Shown here: positions 10,101-19,519 of the stretch, piece by piece
How positions within the stretch are numbered: the stretch's first letter is position 1
How the letters are laid out: every line of letters begins with the position of its first letter
Origin: a virus
Strand: one strand, 5' to 3'
Length of the DNA stretch: 64,000 bases
IMG/VR virus record: IMGVR_UViG_3300031758_000049
Coordinates: 1 to 64,000 of that record
The notes under the pieces: model-generated
The model's database searches: none
What the model was told of the DNA's origin: nothing
What the model saw: the letters and a program-made list of their open reading frames with translations, nothing else
Position numbers and translations under genes: made by a program

Positions 10101-13100
10101 TGATTATACTGTTGCTTAGAAATATTATAAAGTATTTCCAATACTCTAGTTCCTTCCATCACATTAGGATTCTCATTTAATAAAGCTTGATCTTCTTTAG
10201 ATAAAGTAGTAATATCACCAGCTGTTTTCTGCATCTGATCATAATCTTTAACTAAAGGTGCAAGTTTAGTAGCAATTGGTTGAACTGTATCAGTACTATT
10301 AGGTGTAATAAGATTAACAAAGTTTTCCGGCAATGCTAAAATATCTTTTATATTCCAAATAAGATCATTCTCTAATCCTTCTATAGAATTATCTCCAGTA
10401 GGATAAACTACACTTACTTCACTAGTTTCTTCTAGAATACGAAGTGTATTTAAATCTTCTTCGGTAAGAGTATATGCGCCACCAGATCCTTTTTCAAAAT
10501 CAAGTAGCATATTAATATTATCTCTACTAAAATCTAAAGTTGGATTTTTTTCACCAAGTTCTCTTAATAAAGCATTAGTAATTTTAGCTTTATTTATTTT
10601 GGTTTTTATATTAGGCATCATCACTGTAAGCTTATCGATATCGAAGTCAGCTCCTGATTTAGCTACAATCTCTGTTGGAGGTATAATAATATTACCTGCT
10701 TCCTCTGGTAAGAATTCGTATACTTCCATAAACTCCATAGAATTTAATCCTTGTACTGGAATACGAACACCAACCATAGTAATCATCTTACGATGATTTT
10801 CTTTATTTAACCACTCTTCATTTTTAATCATGGAATTAAGTCTTGTTCTAGATGATTCTAGATTAAGAACTTTTTTACCATTAACAATATCATAAACAGC
10901 TATAGTTTGACCATCATTATGATTAAGATTAAGTAGAGATAAAAACTTTCCTTGTAAAGCAACTTTCACTTTCATTGCTTTAGTAATTCCATCTTTTCCT
11001 TTTCTATAAGTAGGAAGATCATCTGTTCCCCACTTTTCTAACTCTTCTTCAGTAGCACCTCTTGCTGCATCCCAAGCTTCATTATTTTCATAACCAGCAG
11101 TAGATACTTGGATTAAAGCTTCACCATTAATTTTTTGTTTGATCAATCTATTTACTACAATAGAATTAAGTAACTTTTCAATCTTATCTGCAGACAAAGA
11201 AAATGAAGCATCTGTTTTAAGCTTTGTACCACCATCAACTACATCTAAGAAATCTATTTCATGATCTCCTAAATTTTGTCTTTCTAATTCAGCTTTAACA
11301 AATCTAACTAAGTTCTCTATTGTACCAACTGGTTTACCATTCACCATCTTCCAACCCATCTCTTCTAAAAGTTGATCTCTTTTAAGCTCGGTAAGTTTCT
11401 TTAATTTATTCTCATATGTTTTATAGATCTTATACTTAGGAGATGCGGCCATCTTAGCATCTTCTGTTGTAATAGCATCCCAAGCTTCAATTCTTTTTTC
11501 ACGAGATAAATTTCTTCCAAAATCAATTGGCACACCATTCTCTACTAAACCATCTTCAATAAGTTTTCTAAGCTGAGTAGAAAAAGTTACTTTCTTTTTA
11601 AACTTAGGTGCTATCTCTAACTGATTCTTTAAATAGTTTACATAAATAGGATTGATTGTAAATGGTTCCTCACTAATATTACGCTTATTATCTGCGTAAA
11701 AAAGATCAAAAGTTTGTTTGCCATTCTCTCCAAACTTTTCAGCACTTGTAATATTACTAATCTTTGATCCGGATTCAAATGTTACATAATCCACTTGCTC
11801 TCGAACCATCTTATCGTGGAGCTTTTGAATTCTTTTATCTTTAATTACAGTAGGAATAAGTGGTACTAAAGAAAACTTGTGCATAGCTGTAAGCTGTACA
11901 TCAGAATTAATCTTTTGTCCTATTGCAGCTTTACCAGATAATCTGTTACCAAGAGGTCCCCAGTATTGTAACTTTTGTGGAGGAAAAAAGAAAGCTATAT
12001 CAGCACTAGAAACTTGTTCACCTTTTACTATTTTTTGATATAAATTTTCTTGTGAATCTGACCACTTACCTTCTAAGTTTAATAGCATTCTATATGAATC
12101 AAAAGTTACCCAACCTTGACCATCTCCTTCTTTCATATCAGTATATGCTGTAATTAATCCACCCTTAATTGGTTTTTCTAGAGTACCAACTTTATTATTT
12201 TTTTCATCGTAACCAAAAACTTTTTTCTCAGCTTCTCGTTGATTTCCACCATTTCTTTTTAATTGTTCAGCAATTAAGTCTTTAGAATAATCTTCTATAT
12301 AAACAGATCTTTGAACACTATCTTGTACAATTGCTGTATTAAGAGTTCCATCATAATATCTATTAGTTTGTCCTATTGATTTAGCATATGTATCACCACC
12401 ATTAAGAATATTATTTACATAATCCATTGCAGCTTTATCAGTTCTATAAAGTGTACCAGTAGAACTTGAACCAGCATTTCTCTTATGAAATTCTTCCTTA
12501 GCCATATTATATTGAGCAAGGTTTCCATAAACTAATTTGATACTTTCAGTATTATGTATCCAAGAATTAATTACAAAAGATCTTAAAGCTACTTTATTAA
12601 AATCAGTATTTCTAAGTATATCTTTTCCTGTTTGTGAAAGACCTAATCCTTCAGTATAATTAGCTGTAACATGATCTTTTATTTTTTTAATAATATCACC
12701 ACTTATAAGTTTAACACCACTTCTTCTAACAGGAAACTTTTTACTTACAGCTTCAATTTGATTATTAAAATAATTTTGAATATCTTTTCCAATTTCAACT
12801 TTTAATTCAAAACCTTCTGGAGTATTTAAGTATTCTGTTAAACTATTTTTATCTAGTTGCTTAAGTATTTTTACTTTAGTTTCTGGAGATAAAACACCTT
12901 GAAATGTTACAAAAGAAGATCCTTTTTCTATATAATTAAAATCAGTATTACCAATTGCTTTAAACATATCCTTCTTTTTTTCCGGATCAGTTTCTTTTCT
13001 AGCATCTTCTACTGCTTGTTTAATATTTCTAAACTTTTTTATTCGCTTAAATTCTGAATTTAAAGTTGGAAAAATATATTTATTAATAGCATTCTTTGTT

Positions 13101-16100
13101 CCTAAACTTGTAACAAAATCTGCAGTATCAACATATAAATATTTATTTCTATTATTAATATTCTTTTTATCTAAAGAAGTAGTAAAGAAACTAAAAGATG
13201 TTCCTTTATCTGAGTGACGCATTAACTCAAAATTTCCATTCATCAAACCAGTATGAAAATCTGCTACTAGTTTTGTTAAAGGATCTGAATTAAATAAAGA
13301 AGTAGATTTCTTTTCATCATAAACATCATCTTTATTAAATGCTACTCCACTAAGATTTTTTAATTGTACTTCTACATATCCAGATTTAGTTTTTTCATCT
13401 TTTATTCTTTCACCATATTTTGTACTATTTTTATTAAGATCAAATAAAGAATTTAATAAAATAGAAGACTCAGCATCTGGATTTTTATCTACATCTAAAT
13501 TACTCATCCATGGAAGACTAATTAAAACTTTATATGCAGGTATAATAACTTTGCCGTTAGCATCTTTTACATCTTGTACTTGATTAAGTGTATTCTTTAA
13601 AACAGTAAGAAAATTATTTAATGTTAAATCAAATTGAGTATTACCTTCTGCATTTGTAACTTGATTAGTTCCCCATTTATCAGAATACTCAGCTTGAATT
13701 TCAGCTAAGTTATCAAATCTTGTTCCTTCTCCTGATGTTTTATAACCTATATCTACTAAAAATTTTTTTTCAGTTCCTACTTTACGTCTATTACCTTGAG
13801 AATCTATTTCAAATTTATCTTTCCAAACATATTGTTTATCTTCACCTATTTCATATATTTCTTTAAATAATTGAGATGGAGCATATATAGTATATTTAGG
13901 TTTTCCTATAAGAGGTTCTTCTTTATATTTAGCATTAGATAAAGCTTTAATAATATTATAAATTCTTTTAGCTGTATCTAAAGAATTTTTAGAAGAAACT
14001 TCTTTAAGAATATCTTCATTATTTGTATCAAAATCTATACCTATTGCTTTAAAAAACTCAAATTCTTTTCCTTTTATATTATCTTTAAAATCTTCTAAAA
14101 TCTTATCTAATAAAAGATAATTTTGTCCAAGAGAATCTTTACCGATATAATCACCTTTATCTTTCATTCTAAAAGCATAATCCCAATTTTTTTTAATTGT
14201 ATTTATACTAGTGGTAGCTTTAGTAGGTCTAGCTGTAAATTCCCAATTATCAAAATTTAATTCTTTAACCTCACCTTTACTCTCTGTTTTAGTTGTTATA
14301 TTAACTTTAGTATATACTAAACCAACTCTAGATAAATTAAAAGTTTGCCAAAAATTAGTCCATAATCTAAACTCTGCTGATCCCGCAGTTTTTATTGGAC
14401 CAAGTTTATTTAATAATTGTTTAAATGGAAGATTAGGTTTTGACTTTGCAAGATCACTTAAGATCGCGTACATGTTCTCAGCATCTTGATTATTTTCTAA
14501 TTTCTTAGATAGAATATTCCAAGTAACATCAAAATCTTGAAGCTTAGGTACACCTATCTTAAGCTTAACACCTTGTTTAGTTTCTATTTCAACTTCAGTT
14601 CCTTCTACATATATAGTATTACCTTTAGCATCTACCTCATGTAAACTATTCATCATAATAAGGATATCTTCTGATGCTAATTCTTTAGATGATTTTTCAT
14701 TACCACCTACACTTCCTAAACCATCTCTTCCAATTAAAAATAAATCTTCTTCATTAAGCGCATCTTCACTAAAGAAAAGTTCTTTTTCTTGTTTAGTAAA
14801 TAATCTACTTTTAGCAGTATGAAACGCAATAACATTTTGAAATCTACCCTCCTTATCTATCTTATTATTTTTAAGATTATTTATATCTCCAAAGTTATTA
14901 TAAGTCCAACTTAAAGTATCAATTATTTTTTTTCTATTAGCACGAATAATTTCACTACTTTCATTTTGTTGTAATAATACAAGTCCATCATGAATAGCTT
15001 TAATCATTTCTTGAGCATAACCATAAGCTAACTTTCTACCTTCTGCTGTTTTTAATAATGTTGCGGTATATTTATATGAAAGTTCTGCTGTAGATTCTAC
15101 AAAAGTTTCTCCTCTAGCTTCAGCTTGAAGTCTAGCATTAGCAATATATTTTTTTCTTTTTCCTTCAGAAACTCTATCAACATATTGAGATAAAAAAGAA
15201 TCAACCATATTTAAGATATAGTTTTTAGTATCTATATCGTCAACAGGTTTATCAGTATTTCTTGTAGCTAAAATCTCTCCTTTACTAAGCTTATCATATT
15301 GAGCATTGCTTTGAGAGAAAGTATACTCACTAAGATTACCTACACGAAGTTTTTCATATAAGTCATGAATAGTGCTTAAGCTTTCTGTACCATTAGCTAT
15401 TTGTTCTCTTGTAAGATTTCCAAATAACCATTCTAATATATCAGCAATAAACTTAAAAATTTTATTTCTAACAGGAGCTTTACCAGCAATCTTCTTACCT
15501 CCAGATAACATATAATTTCTAAAATCTTCAGCTAAATATTCTTCTAGTTGTTTTGGTTTAGCATCTTTAAATAAAGTATAGTTTCCTTTATAATCTGTAA
15601 AACCACCAGATTTTTTTCCTACTTCTTTATAAAGATTTTCTTTCTGTTCTTTAGTTAAAAACATCTGAGTAAACCCGTGCCATGCTTCGTGATACAAATC
15701 AGAGTAATCAGCACCTTGATATAGTGTAATACCATCTAATGTCCAATTAGCAATTGATGTTGGATTTTTAGTATTAACAGCATTGAATAAAACATAGAGC
15801 GGAATTTTACTAGACATAGGATGGTTTTCCCACCACTTTTTAGCTGCTTCTATTTGTTCTACTGTAGCTTTTTGATCAATAAGTTTTAAAGCTTTAAGTT
15901 TATCAAAATTATTAATTGCATCATCAATAATATTAAGAGCTTGATCAATAGAATTAGTATTTTGTTGATCAGGTGTAGTAGGTAAAGTAATATCAGCTTT
16001 AGTATCTACAGAAACACTAGTAGATGGTTGTGTAGATAAATAAGCATCATTGAGAGCTTGAATAAACCAGTTTTGTCCACCTGTTTCCCAAACAGTATTT

Positions 16101-19100
16101 TGTTTAGTTGGTTGATGTGTAGAAGATAATATCCAAGCTGAACCTCCTTGTTTAGTTATTTCTAAAACTAATCTGGGATGTTGTTCTAATTTAGCTTTTA
16201 TCAAATCTACCATTAGTTTATAATTATTACTATTTTCTTTAGTAGGTTTTGTTTTAGCTTCAGAATTATCTTTTAATTTTTGATAAGCTTGTTCAACATC
16301 TTTAAAGTTTGAATCTCTTACTTCTCCATTTTTATCTAACCATTGAAAATATATAGGATAAGATTGTTTAATATTACCTTTTGATTTAGCTAACTCTGTA
16401 GGATTAGTGAGTGCCGCTGCTAAACCTTTAGCATTAGAAGATATTTCTACACCTTTATTAACACTAGTAGATGGTTGAGTAGTTTTGGTAGGAGATACCC
16501 ATCTAGAATAACCATTAAGTTTTTCTTCAGTATAACCCTTTTTTTGTAAATAATCTGCAACTAATTGATCTGACAAATTACCTTTTGCATATTGATTACC
16601 AATTCTAAAAGATGCACCTGCTTCTATAGCCTTATCTAATAAAGGTTTATATTTTTCACTAAGTGTTTTTCTAATAGCTTGTGCTTCAACAGTTTTATCA
16701 ACACCTCCTCTACCAAAGTTACCACTTCCTGATACCATTATAGTATCACCAGCTGTATACACTCCTGTATTAGCTTTAGTACCCCAAGCTTTAGCATATT
16801 TATCTGTAGAAGATACATTACCTTCTTTCATTATTGTACCAAATCCAATAAACTGAGTAGATTCAGATGCCATCTGAATATCTTTAGCAGCATTACCAAA
16901 CATATCAGAAGGTTTAATTCCTGCTTCTACTAATGGATTAACACTAGTAGATGGTTGAGTAGTAATTAATTTATCAAAGTTTTTATGAAACACAATATTA
17001 TTTGGTATAGGTCCAGCAGCACTAAACATATCTGCCATTTCTTGACCTGTATAACCATTAAGATTGCTTTTAGAGTAATCAGGTATTAAAAATTCTTTAT
17101 TTGTATTTTCTTTAGCAACTGAATATAGCTCTTTTATGTTTTCAATTATTTGTTCTTTTGAAACACTCTTTTCTCCTGCTTTTTTATATGTTATACCTGT
17201 GCTAGGTTCAACAAATCCAGCTTTAAGATTCTTAGTTACAAGTGCATAAGATTGACCTTGCATCCCTCTTCCTTGTCCATACTTTGCACCAAATAAATCT
17301 TTAGCATCTTTAGCAGCACCAGCACCATGTCTTCCTTCAGGATTACTTCCAAATACAAATATTTGATTAAGTGTCAACTTAGTTACTTTCCCAGAGTATG
17401 TTTTTCTAGTAGCAGGTTTAACACTAGTAGATGGTTGAGCTGATGTAGATTCAGCTGGCTTATATATTTTATTTAATTCACCCTCAGCATACTCATAAGT
17501 ATAAAAAGCATTAAGAGATGGAATCTCTCCACTCTCATTTAACTCAAAAGGTATTGTAAAATTTTTCTTTATATAGTTATTATATGAAGCATTACGATCA
17601 ATTGTAAATATTGTATTGTTTCCTTCTTTAGAAAGAGTTAAACCAGGATAAGTAGCATTTTGATATTTAGCATTAATATGATGTATAGGATAACCTATTC
17701 TATAATACTTTTTATTTTCTGTATTATAAAAAACATATCCTTTTTTAAATTGATCTCTAACTTTATCAATAGTTCCTTCAATTATATTTTTCATGTCAAC
17801 ATCATTAAGATCTTTTTCTAAGATCTCAGCTTGAGGAGCAAGCGTAGTAAAATATTCTCGAACTAATTTTTCAGCACTTTTTCTTTTTTCAAGAAGAGCA
17901 GCTTCTTCAACTGAAGTATAATTTTTATTTTTTAATCTATAAATTTCTTGTCCTCCTATTTTAACAGTATACCCACCATCTTCATTAACAAACATATCTA
18001 AACCTTCAGTTCTAGTAAATATATAATTTTGTAATAATTCTTTTCTAGTTTCAGCAGTAATAGCTTTTGAAACTCCTTTATCTTTACTTATACCTTTATC
18101 AAATAATATAGAAACAATTGTATCTGTTAATCCTTCAACTTGACTAATATCAGGACGAGTTATTTCAACATCATAAGAACCTGTAGCATCAGTGTTAGTA
18201 TAAGTGTATCCAGAATTTTCGCTATCACTTTTTACAGCATAAATAGTAAAATCTCTATTACCTATTGTTAAATTCTCAAGAGGTGTTTTGACACTCATAT
18301 CTTTTTTTACAGCTCCCATTGAACCACCATTTATAACAGTCTTAACTATTAAATTTGGATTAGCTTTAAGAGCTTGTCTAATATCATATATAATTTGAAG
18401 TTGATCAAGTATTGTTTTTTCAGCTTGAGCTTTAGCATTTTTTTCACTAAGCCCTGGATTAAGCTTCATTAATTTTTGTTTTAAAAGATCTACTCTTTTT
18501 ACATCATCTAAAGCATTTAGATTAGCACTTTTGTATAAAGAAACTTTACCATCTTTTACTTGAGTTGAATAAATATTTCTAAATTTATGATAAGATAATT
18601 TACCATTTTCATCAAATTGACCTTCTTCATTAAACTTAACTGGAATACCATCTACATCAGTTAAAACAAACACTGGTTCACCAGCATCGTAAATAAACTT
18701 TTTATCATTGCTACCTCCTATTGTAGGATCTTCTTTAAAATCATCTCTACTTAATTTACTAGAACTCATTACTGTTAAGTATACACCTTTCTTTCCATTA
18801 TAAGGAATAGTAATTTGAGAACTATCAAAATTAGTTCCTGGTCTTTGTAATAATTTTAAAACACCTCTTTTAACTTTATAATAAAATCTATATAAAGGAT
18901 TCGCTTTATAATAATCTGGAGATTTAGGATTATCTATATTTATAGTTTCTCTATCTTGATCCGCTTGAACAGTATCTTTACCTTGATATTCTTCAGTAGC
19001 AGTTACCATATTATTATTTGTGGTATCAGCTGGTTCATCTTCTTCGTTAACTTTAATATCGCTACCTTCAAATAATGTCATCTGTATACCCGCTGTACTG

Positions 19101-19501
19101 TTATCTCTAGATTCAGCAGCTGCAGCATTAAGTTCTTTAAGTTCTTCAACAGGATTATTTTTCAAACCTAACATTTCTTCTAATGAAGAAAAATCAGGTT
19201 CTGATTTACTAATATTATTTACAAGTTTTATAAATTTATTAAAATCTATATCTTTAATAGTATCATAAACTGAAGGTTCTAATGCTTGAATACGATTTAA
19301 AAATATAGTTCCTATTGCAACATGATTAATAGCATTAGCATGTTTATCTTCAGGAGTACCAGTAGTATTATCATATACTTTTCTATAGATATCTTTAGTA
19401 AAAGATTCTAATGTAAAACCTTCTGGAGCTAGAGATAACTTTTTAAAGATATATTTTCGGAAAGGTTTATAAGATTCATTATTAGCTAAATTACAAATCA
19501 T
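7127..19501 (-). CDS. Virion RNA polymerase polyprotein with zincin and ADP-ribose-type cassettes
   Basis: 4124 residues, the largest gene. Residues 2952-2956 are DFDID in the context SGADFDIDKL, preceded by VGVRIPVQG. This is the DxDxD metal-binding motif of the double-psi-barrel RNA polymerase of crAss-like phages, which is packed in the virion and ejected to transcribe early genes. Residues 1271-1275 are HEAWH followed by EEYLAEDFR, a zincin metalloprotease signature that might process the polyprotein or act on the host. Between residues 695 and 1158 sit three extra domains separated by TQPSTSV linkers: a macro-like domain with FVFGSNPEGRHGAGAA, a phage domain of unknown role with ANTGVYTAGDTIMVSGSG, and a NADAR-like domain with DVEQAYQKLK, EQHPRL and GGQNWFIQAL. 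The N-terminal 690 residues and the region after 3000 are unassigned. Polymerase identity is firm; cassette roles are inferred. Confidence 0.9.
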   Translation of the reverse strand: MICNLANNESYKPFRKYIFKKLSLAPEGFTLESFTKDIYRKVYDNTTGTPEDKHANAINHVAIGTIFLNRIQALEPSVYDTIKDIDFNKFIKLVNNISKSEPDFSSLEEMLGLKNNPVEELKELNAAAAESRDNSTAGIQMTLFEGSDIKVNEEDEPADTTNNNMVTATEEYQGKDTVQADQDRETINIDNPKSPDYYKANPLYRFYYKVKRGVLKLLQRPGTNFDSSQITIPYNGKKGVYLTVMSSSKLSRDDFKEDPTIGGSNDKKFIYDAGEPVFVLTDVDGIPVKFNEEGQFDENGKLSYHKFRNIYSTQVKDGKVSLYKSANLNALDDVKRVDLLKQKLMKLNPGLSEKNAKAQAEKTILDQLQIIYDIRQALKANPNLIVKTVINGGSMGAVKKDMSVKTPLENLTIGNRDFTIYAVKSDSENSGYTYTNTDATGSYDVEITRPDISQVEGLTDTIVSILFDKGISKDKGVSKAITAETRKELLQNYIFTRTEGLDMFVNEDGGYTVKIGGQEIYRLKNKNYTSVEEAALLEKRKSAEKLVREYFTTLAPQAEILEKDLNDVDMKNIIEGTIDKVRDQFKKGYVFYNTENKKYYRIGYPIHHINAKYQNATYPGLTLSKEGNNTIFTIDRNASYNNYIKKNFTIPFELNESGEIPSLNAFYTYEYAEGELNKIYKPAESTSAQPSTSVKPATRKTYSGKVTKLTLNQIFVFGSNPEGRHGAGAAKDAKDLFGAKYGQGRGMQGQSYALVTKNLKAGFVEPSTGITYKKAGEKSVSKEQIIENIKELYSVAKENTNKEFLIPDYSKSNLNGYTGQEMADMFSAAGPIPNNIVFHKNFDKLITTQPSTSVNPLVEAGIKPSDMFGNAAKDIQMASESTQFIGFGTIMKEGNVSSTDKYAKAWGTKANTGVYTAGDTIMVSGSGNFGRGGVDKTVEAQAIRKTLSEKYKPLLDKAIEAGASFRIGNQYAKGNLSDQLVADYLQKKGYTEEKLNGYSRWVSPTKTTQPSTSVNKGVEISSNAKGLAAALTNPTELAKSKGNIKQSYPIYFQWLDKNGEVRDSNFKDVEQAYQKLKDNSEAKTKPTKENSNNYKLMVDLIKAKLEQHPRLVLEITKQGGSAWILSSTHQPTKQNTVWETGGQNWFIQALNDAYLSTQPSTSVSVDTKADITLPTTPDQQNTNSIDQALNIIDDAINNFDKLKALKLIDQKATVEQIEAAKKWWENHPMSSKIPLYVLFNAVNTKNPTSIANWTLDGITLYQGADYSDLYHEAWHGFTQMFLTKEQKENLYKEVGKKSGGFTDYKGNYTLFKDAKPKQLEEYLAEDFRNYMLSGGKKIAGKAPVRNKIFKFIADILEWLFGNLTREQIANGTESLSTIHDLYEKLRVGNLSEYTFSQSNAQYDKLSKGEILATRNTDKPVDDIDTKNYILNMVDSFLSQYVDRVSEGKRKKYIANARLQAEARGETFVESTAELSYKYTATLLKTAEGRKLAYGYAQEMIKAIHDGLVLLQQNESSEIIRANRKKIIDTLSWTYNNFGDINNLKNNKIDKEGRFQNVIAFHTAKSRLFTKQEKELFFSEDALNEEDLFLIGRDGLGSVGGNEKSSKELASEDILIMMNSLHEVDAKGNTIYVEGTEVEIETKQGVKLKIGVPKLQDFDVTWNILSKKLENNQDAENMYAILSDLAKSKPNLPFKQLLNKLGPIKTAGSAEFRLWTNFWQTFNLSRVGLVYTKVNITTKTESKGEVKELNFDNWEFTARPTKATTSINTIKKNWDYAFRMKDKGDYIGKDSLGQNYLLLDKILEDFKDNIKGKEFEFFKAIGIDFDTNNEDILKEVSSKNSLDTAKRIYNIIKALSNAKYKEEPLIGKPKYTIYAPSQLFKEIYEIGEDKQYVWKDKFEIDSQGNRRKVGTEKKFLVDIGYKTSGEGTRFDNLAEIQAEYSDKWGTNQVTNAEGNTQFDLTLNNFLTVLKNTLNQVQDVKDANGKVIIPAYKVLISLPWMSNLDVDKNPDAESSILLNSLFDLNKNSTKYGERIKDEKTKSGYVEVQLKNLSGVAFNKDDVYDEKKSTSLFNSDPLTKLVADFHTGLMNGNFELMRHSDKGTSFSFFTTSLDKKNINNRNKYLYVDTADFVTSLGTKNAINKYIFPTLNSEFKRIKKFRNIKQAVEDARKETDPEKKKDMFKAIGNTDFNYIEKGSSFVTFQGVLSPETKVKILKQLDKNSLTEYLNTPEGFELKVEIGKDIQNYFNNQIEAVSKKFPVRRSGVKLISGDIIKKIKDHVTANYTEGLGLSQTGKDILRNTDFNKVALRSFVINSWIHNTESIKLVYGNLAQYNMAKEEFHKRNAGSSSTGTLYRTDKAAMDYVNNILNGGDTYAKSIGQTNRYYDGTLNTAIVQDSVQRSVYIEDYSKDLIAEQLKRNGGNQREAEKKVFGYDEKNNKVGTLEKPIKGGLITAYTDMKEGDGQGWVTFDSYRMLLNLEGKWSDSQENLYQKIVKGEQVSSADIAFFFPPQKLQYWGPLGNRLSGKAAIGQKINSDVQLTAMHKFSLVPLIPTVIKDKRIQKLHDKMVREQVDYVTFESGSKISNITSAEKFGENGKQTFDLFYADNKRNISEEPFTINPIYVNYLKNQLEIAPKFKKKVTFSTQLRKLIEDGLVENGVPIDFGRNLSREKRIEAWDAITTEDAKMAASPKYKIYKTYENKLKKLTELKRDQLLEEMGWKMVNGKPVGTIENLVRFVKAELERQNLGDHEIDFLDVVDGGTKLKTDASFSLSADKIEKLLNSIVVNRLIKQKINGEALIQVSTAGYENNEAWDAARGATEEELEKWGTDDLPTYRKGKDGITKAMKVKVALQGKFLSLLNLNHNDGQTIAVYDIVNGKKVLNLESSRTRLNSMIKNEEWLNKENHRKMITMVGVRIPVQGLNSMEFMEVYEFLPEEAGNIIIPPTEIVAKSGADFDIDKLTVMMPNIKTKINKAKITNALLRELGEKNPTLDFSRDNINMLLDFEKGSGGAYTLTEEDLNTLRILEETSEVSVVYPTGDNSIEGLENDLIWNIKDILALPENFVNLITPNSTDTVQPIATKLAPLVKDYDQMQKTAGDITTLSKEDQALLNENPNVMEGTRVLEILYNISKQQYNQIGKETLGIGAVDNTFNILLNRIGAYMNAYATVKSFNGKNKTTIRQTLKFKHNTLNINGQDVISLSHLYDNNDLNRVSDIISQMMNGWVDVAKDAWIFDIQGNKDLSPTLLFMIQAGVSIENAIYMVSQPMVREYIRLKKTAQSSVSDVITDVDTKYPGFAAKKMIIDKYFSQDADFGSQIAAANDIINDEVREKKLNAIYGNVNVANTSAEIINRVFGDNDIDTKKMEENIQKYSAAEKNGEDTNKLLFNDEYQKAIFLHFLQIEQMGSALTNVKKNMNFDTKKDASIYEAQNRMVMIDALSKEDRFPSKMIDKLITDSPISSFYIQEFQTQIWEKLLPLRTNEVFNKWLSGKMGDQDFKNYVEENFGENMMEKAILSLRNNLVPYIFQNELKQFDLRTLDGYKGNIVEISEKGETEQENLTKKQQKEGVSVLSIGAFFKDGKMFIDKKSLDNQYNNASYLGNENSTYKELGLAPVSVGTFSSLSEYHHFVVEREYLRNLYKNTDNVKDNIEYKEALNDAFEKNPKGEESEDAYKKRISKIAFESFLRDKALDNIFNNTKLFTGNKTAADKLGYIKSQYKDLLQTYPVLQVLNPLSTISAGKLYSNIQLQDNLDDSEKVNSYYKNIRDLADPTVVKVPGDPEANKYISDFFTSLPIIGTLQSGSNTKTRSSFTRLMPYDLYLRLIEKPAQKYVENMSDLLLDVYYYKWSQQNSILNKNKNKFEDYYITEITLDRLLKSSRKNLDKVEIEKQIRGLQDKNQRFGLRETEDIFYKQPSGASILDTYKLLKRDDKETDESYNPRKVKYMRELLEANPDKIFVYNNEKGLDRSIPKQGTSDRLFRNQGQSNAFGLNTYNQYNLTETTFIKDVDGDVNPNFKIDFDAQVKELLRLQNEEGKEIVFPSSGFLQEQMGYQLEESNSLGKNTYSSIVEKKLGQKTYEYASQVLFEKFGYVNRNYDITPIGKLVIGAKQKESKSISDEMVRDLMSHCYS
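16014..16033 (-). repeat. Linker repeat copy 4 (encodes TQPSTSV)
   Basis: In-frame copy of the repeat ACACTAGTAGATGGTTG (plus-strand reading), encoding TQPSTSV at about residues 1157-1164 of the polymerase polyprotein. It closes the NADAR-like cassette and precedes the zincin region. It lies 447 bp from copy 3 and diverges after the core (TGTAG instead of AGTAG). Confidence 0.9.
16461..16482 (-). repeat. Linker repeat copy 3 (encodes TQPSTSV)
   Basis: A 22-base copy identical to copy 2, in frame, at about residues 1007-1014 of the polymerase polyprotein. It separates the unassigned middle cassette from the NADAR-like cassette. It is exactly 480 bp from copy 2. Confidence 0.95.
16941..16962 (-). 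repeat. Linker repeat copy 2 (encodes TQPSTSV)
   Basis: A 22-base copy identical to copy 3, in frame, at about residues 847-854. It separates the macro-like cassette from the middle cassette. It is exactly 480 bp from copy 1. Different codons could encode the same peptide, so the DNA identity exceeds what protein constraint requires. Confidence 0.95.
17421..17440 (-). repeat. Linker repeat copy 1 (encodes AQPSTSV)
   Basis: First copy of the linker, at about residues 688-694 of the polymerase polyprotein (AQPSTSVKP). It marks the entry into the cassette region. It shares the 18-base core ACACTAGTAGATGGTTGA with the next two copies. Confidence 0.95.
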
Positions 19502-19519
19502 GTCTTTATAGTTTTTTAA

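Noticed and set aside
16461-16941. A firm functional name (such as a SLOG-type nucleotide sensor) for the middle cassette
   Set aside because: The IMVSGSG and EAGASFRIG blocks hint at a Rossmann-like fold, but I could not match it to a family well enough to claim it.
16014-17440. Insertion sequence or transposon ends at the linker repeats
   Set aside because: The copies are direct, in-frame and coding, with no inverted repeats, target duplications or transposase.
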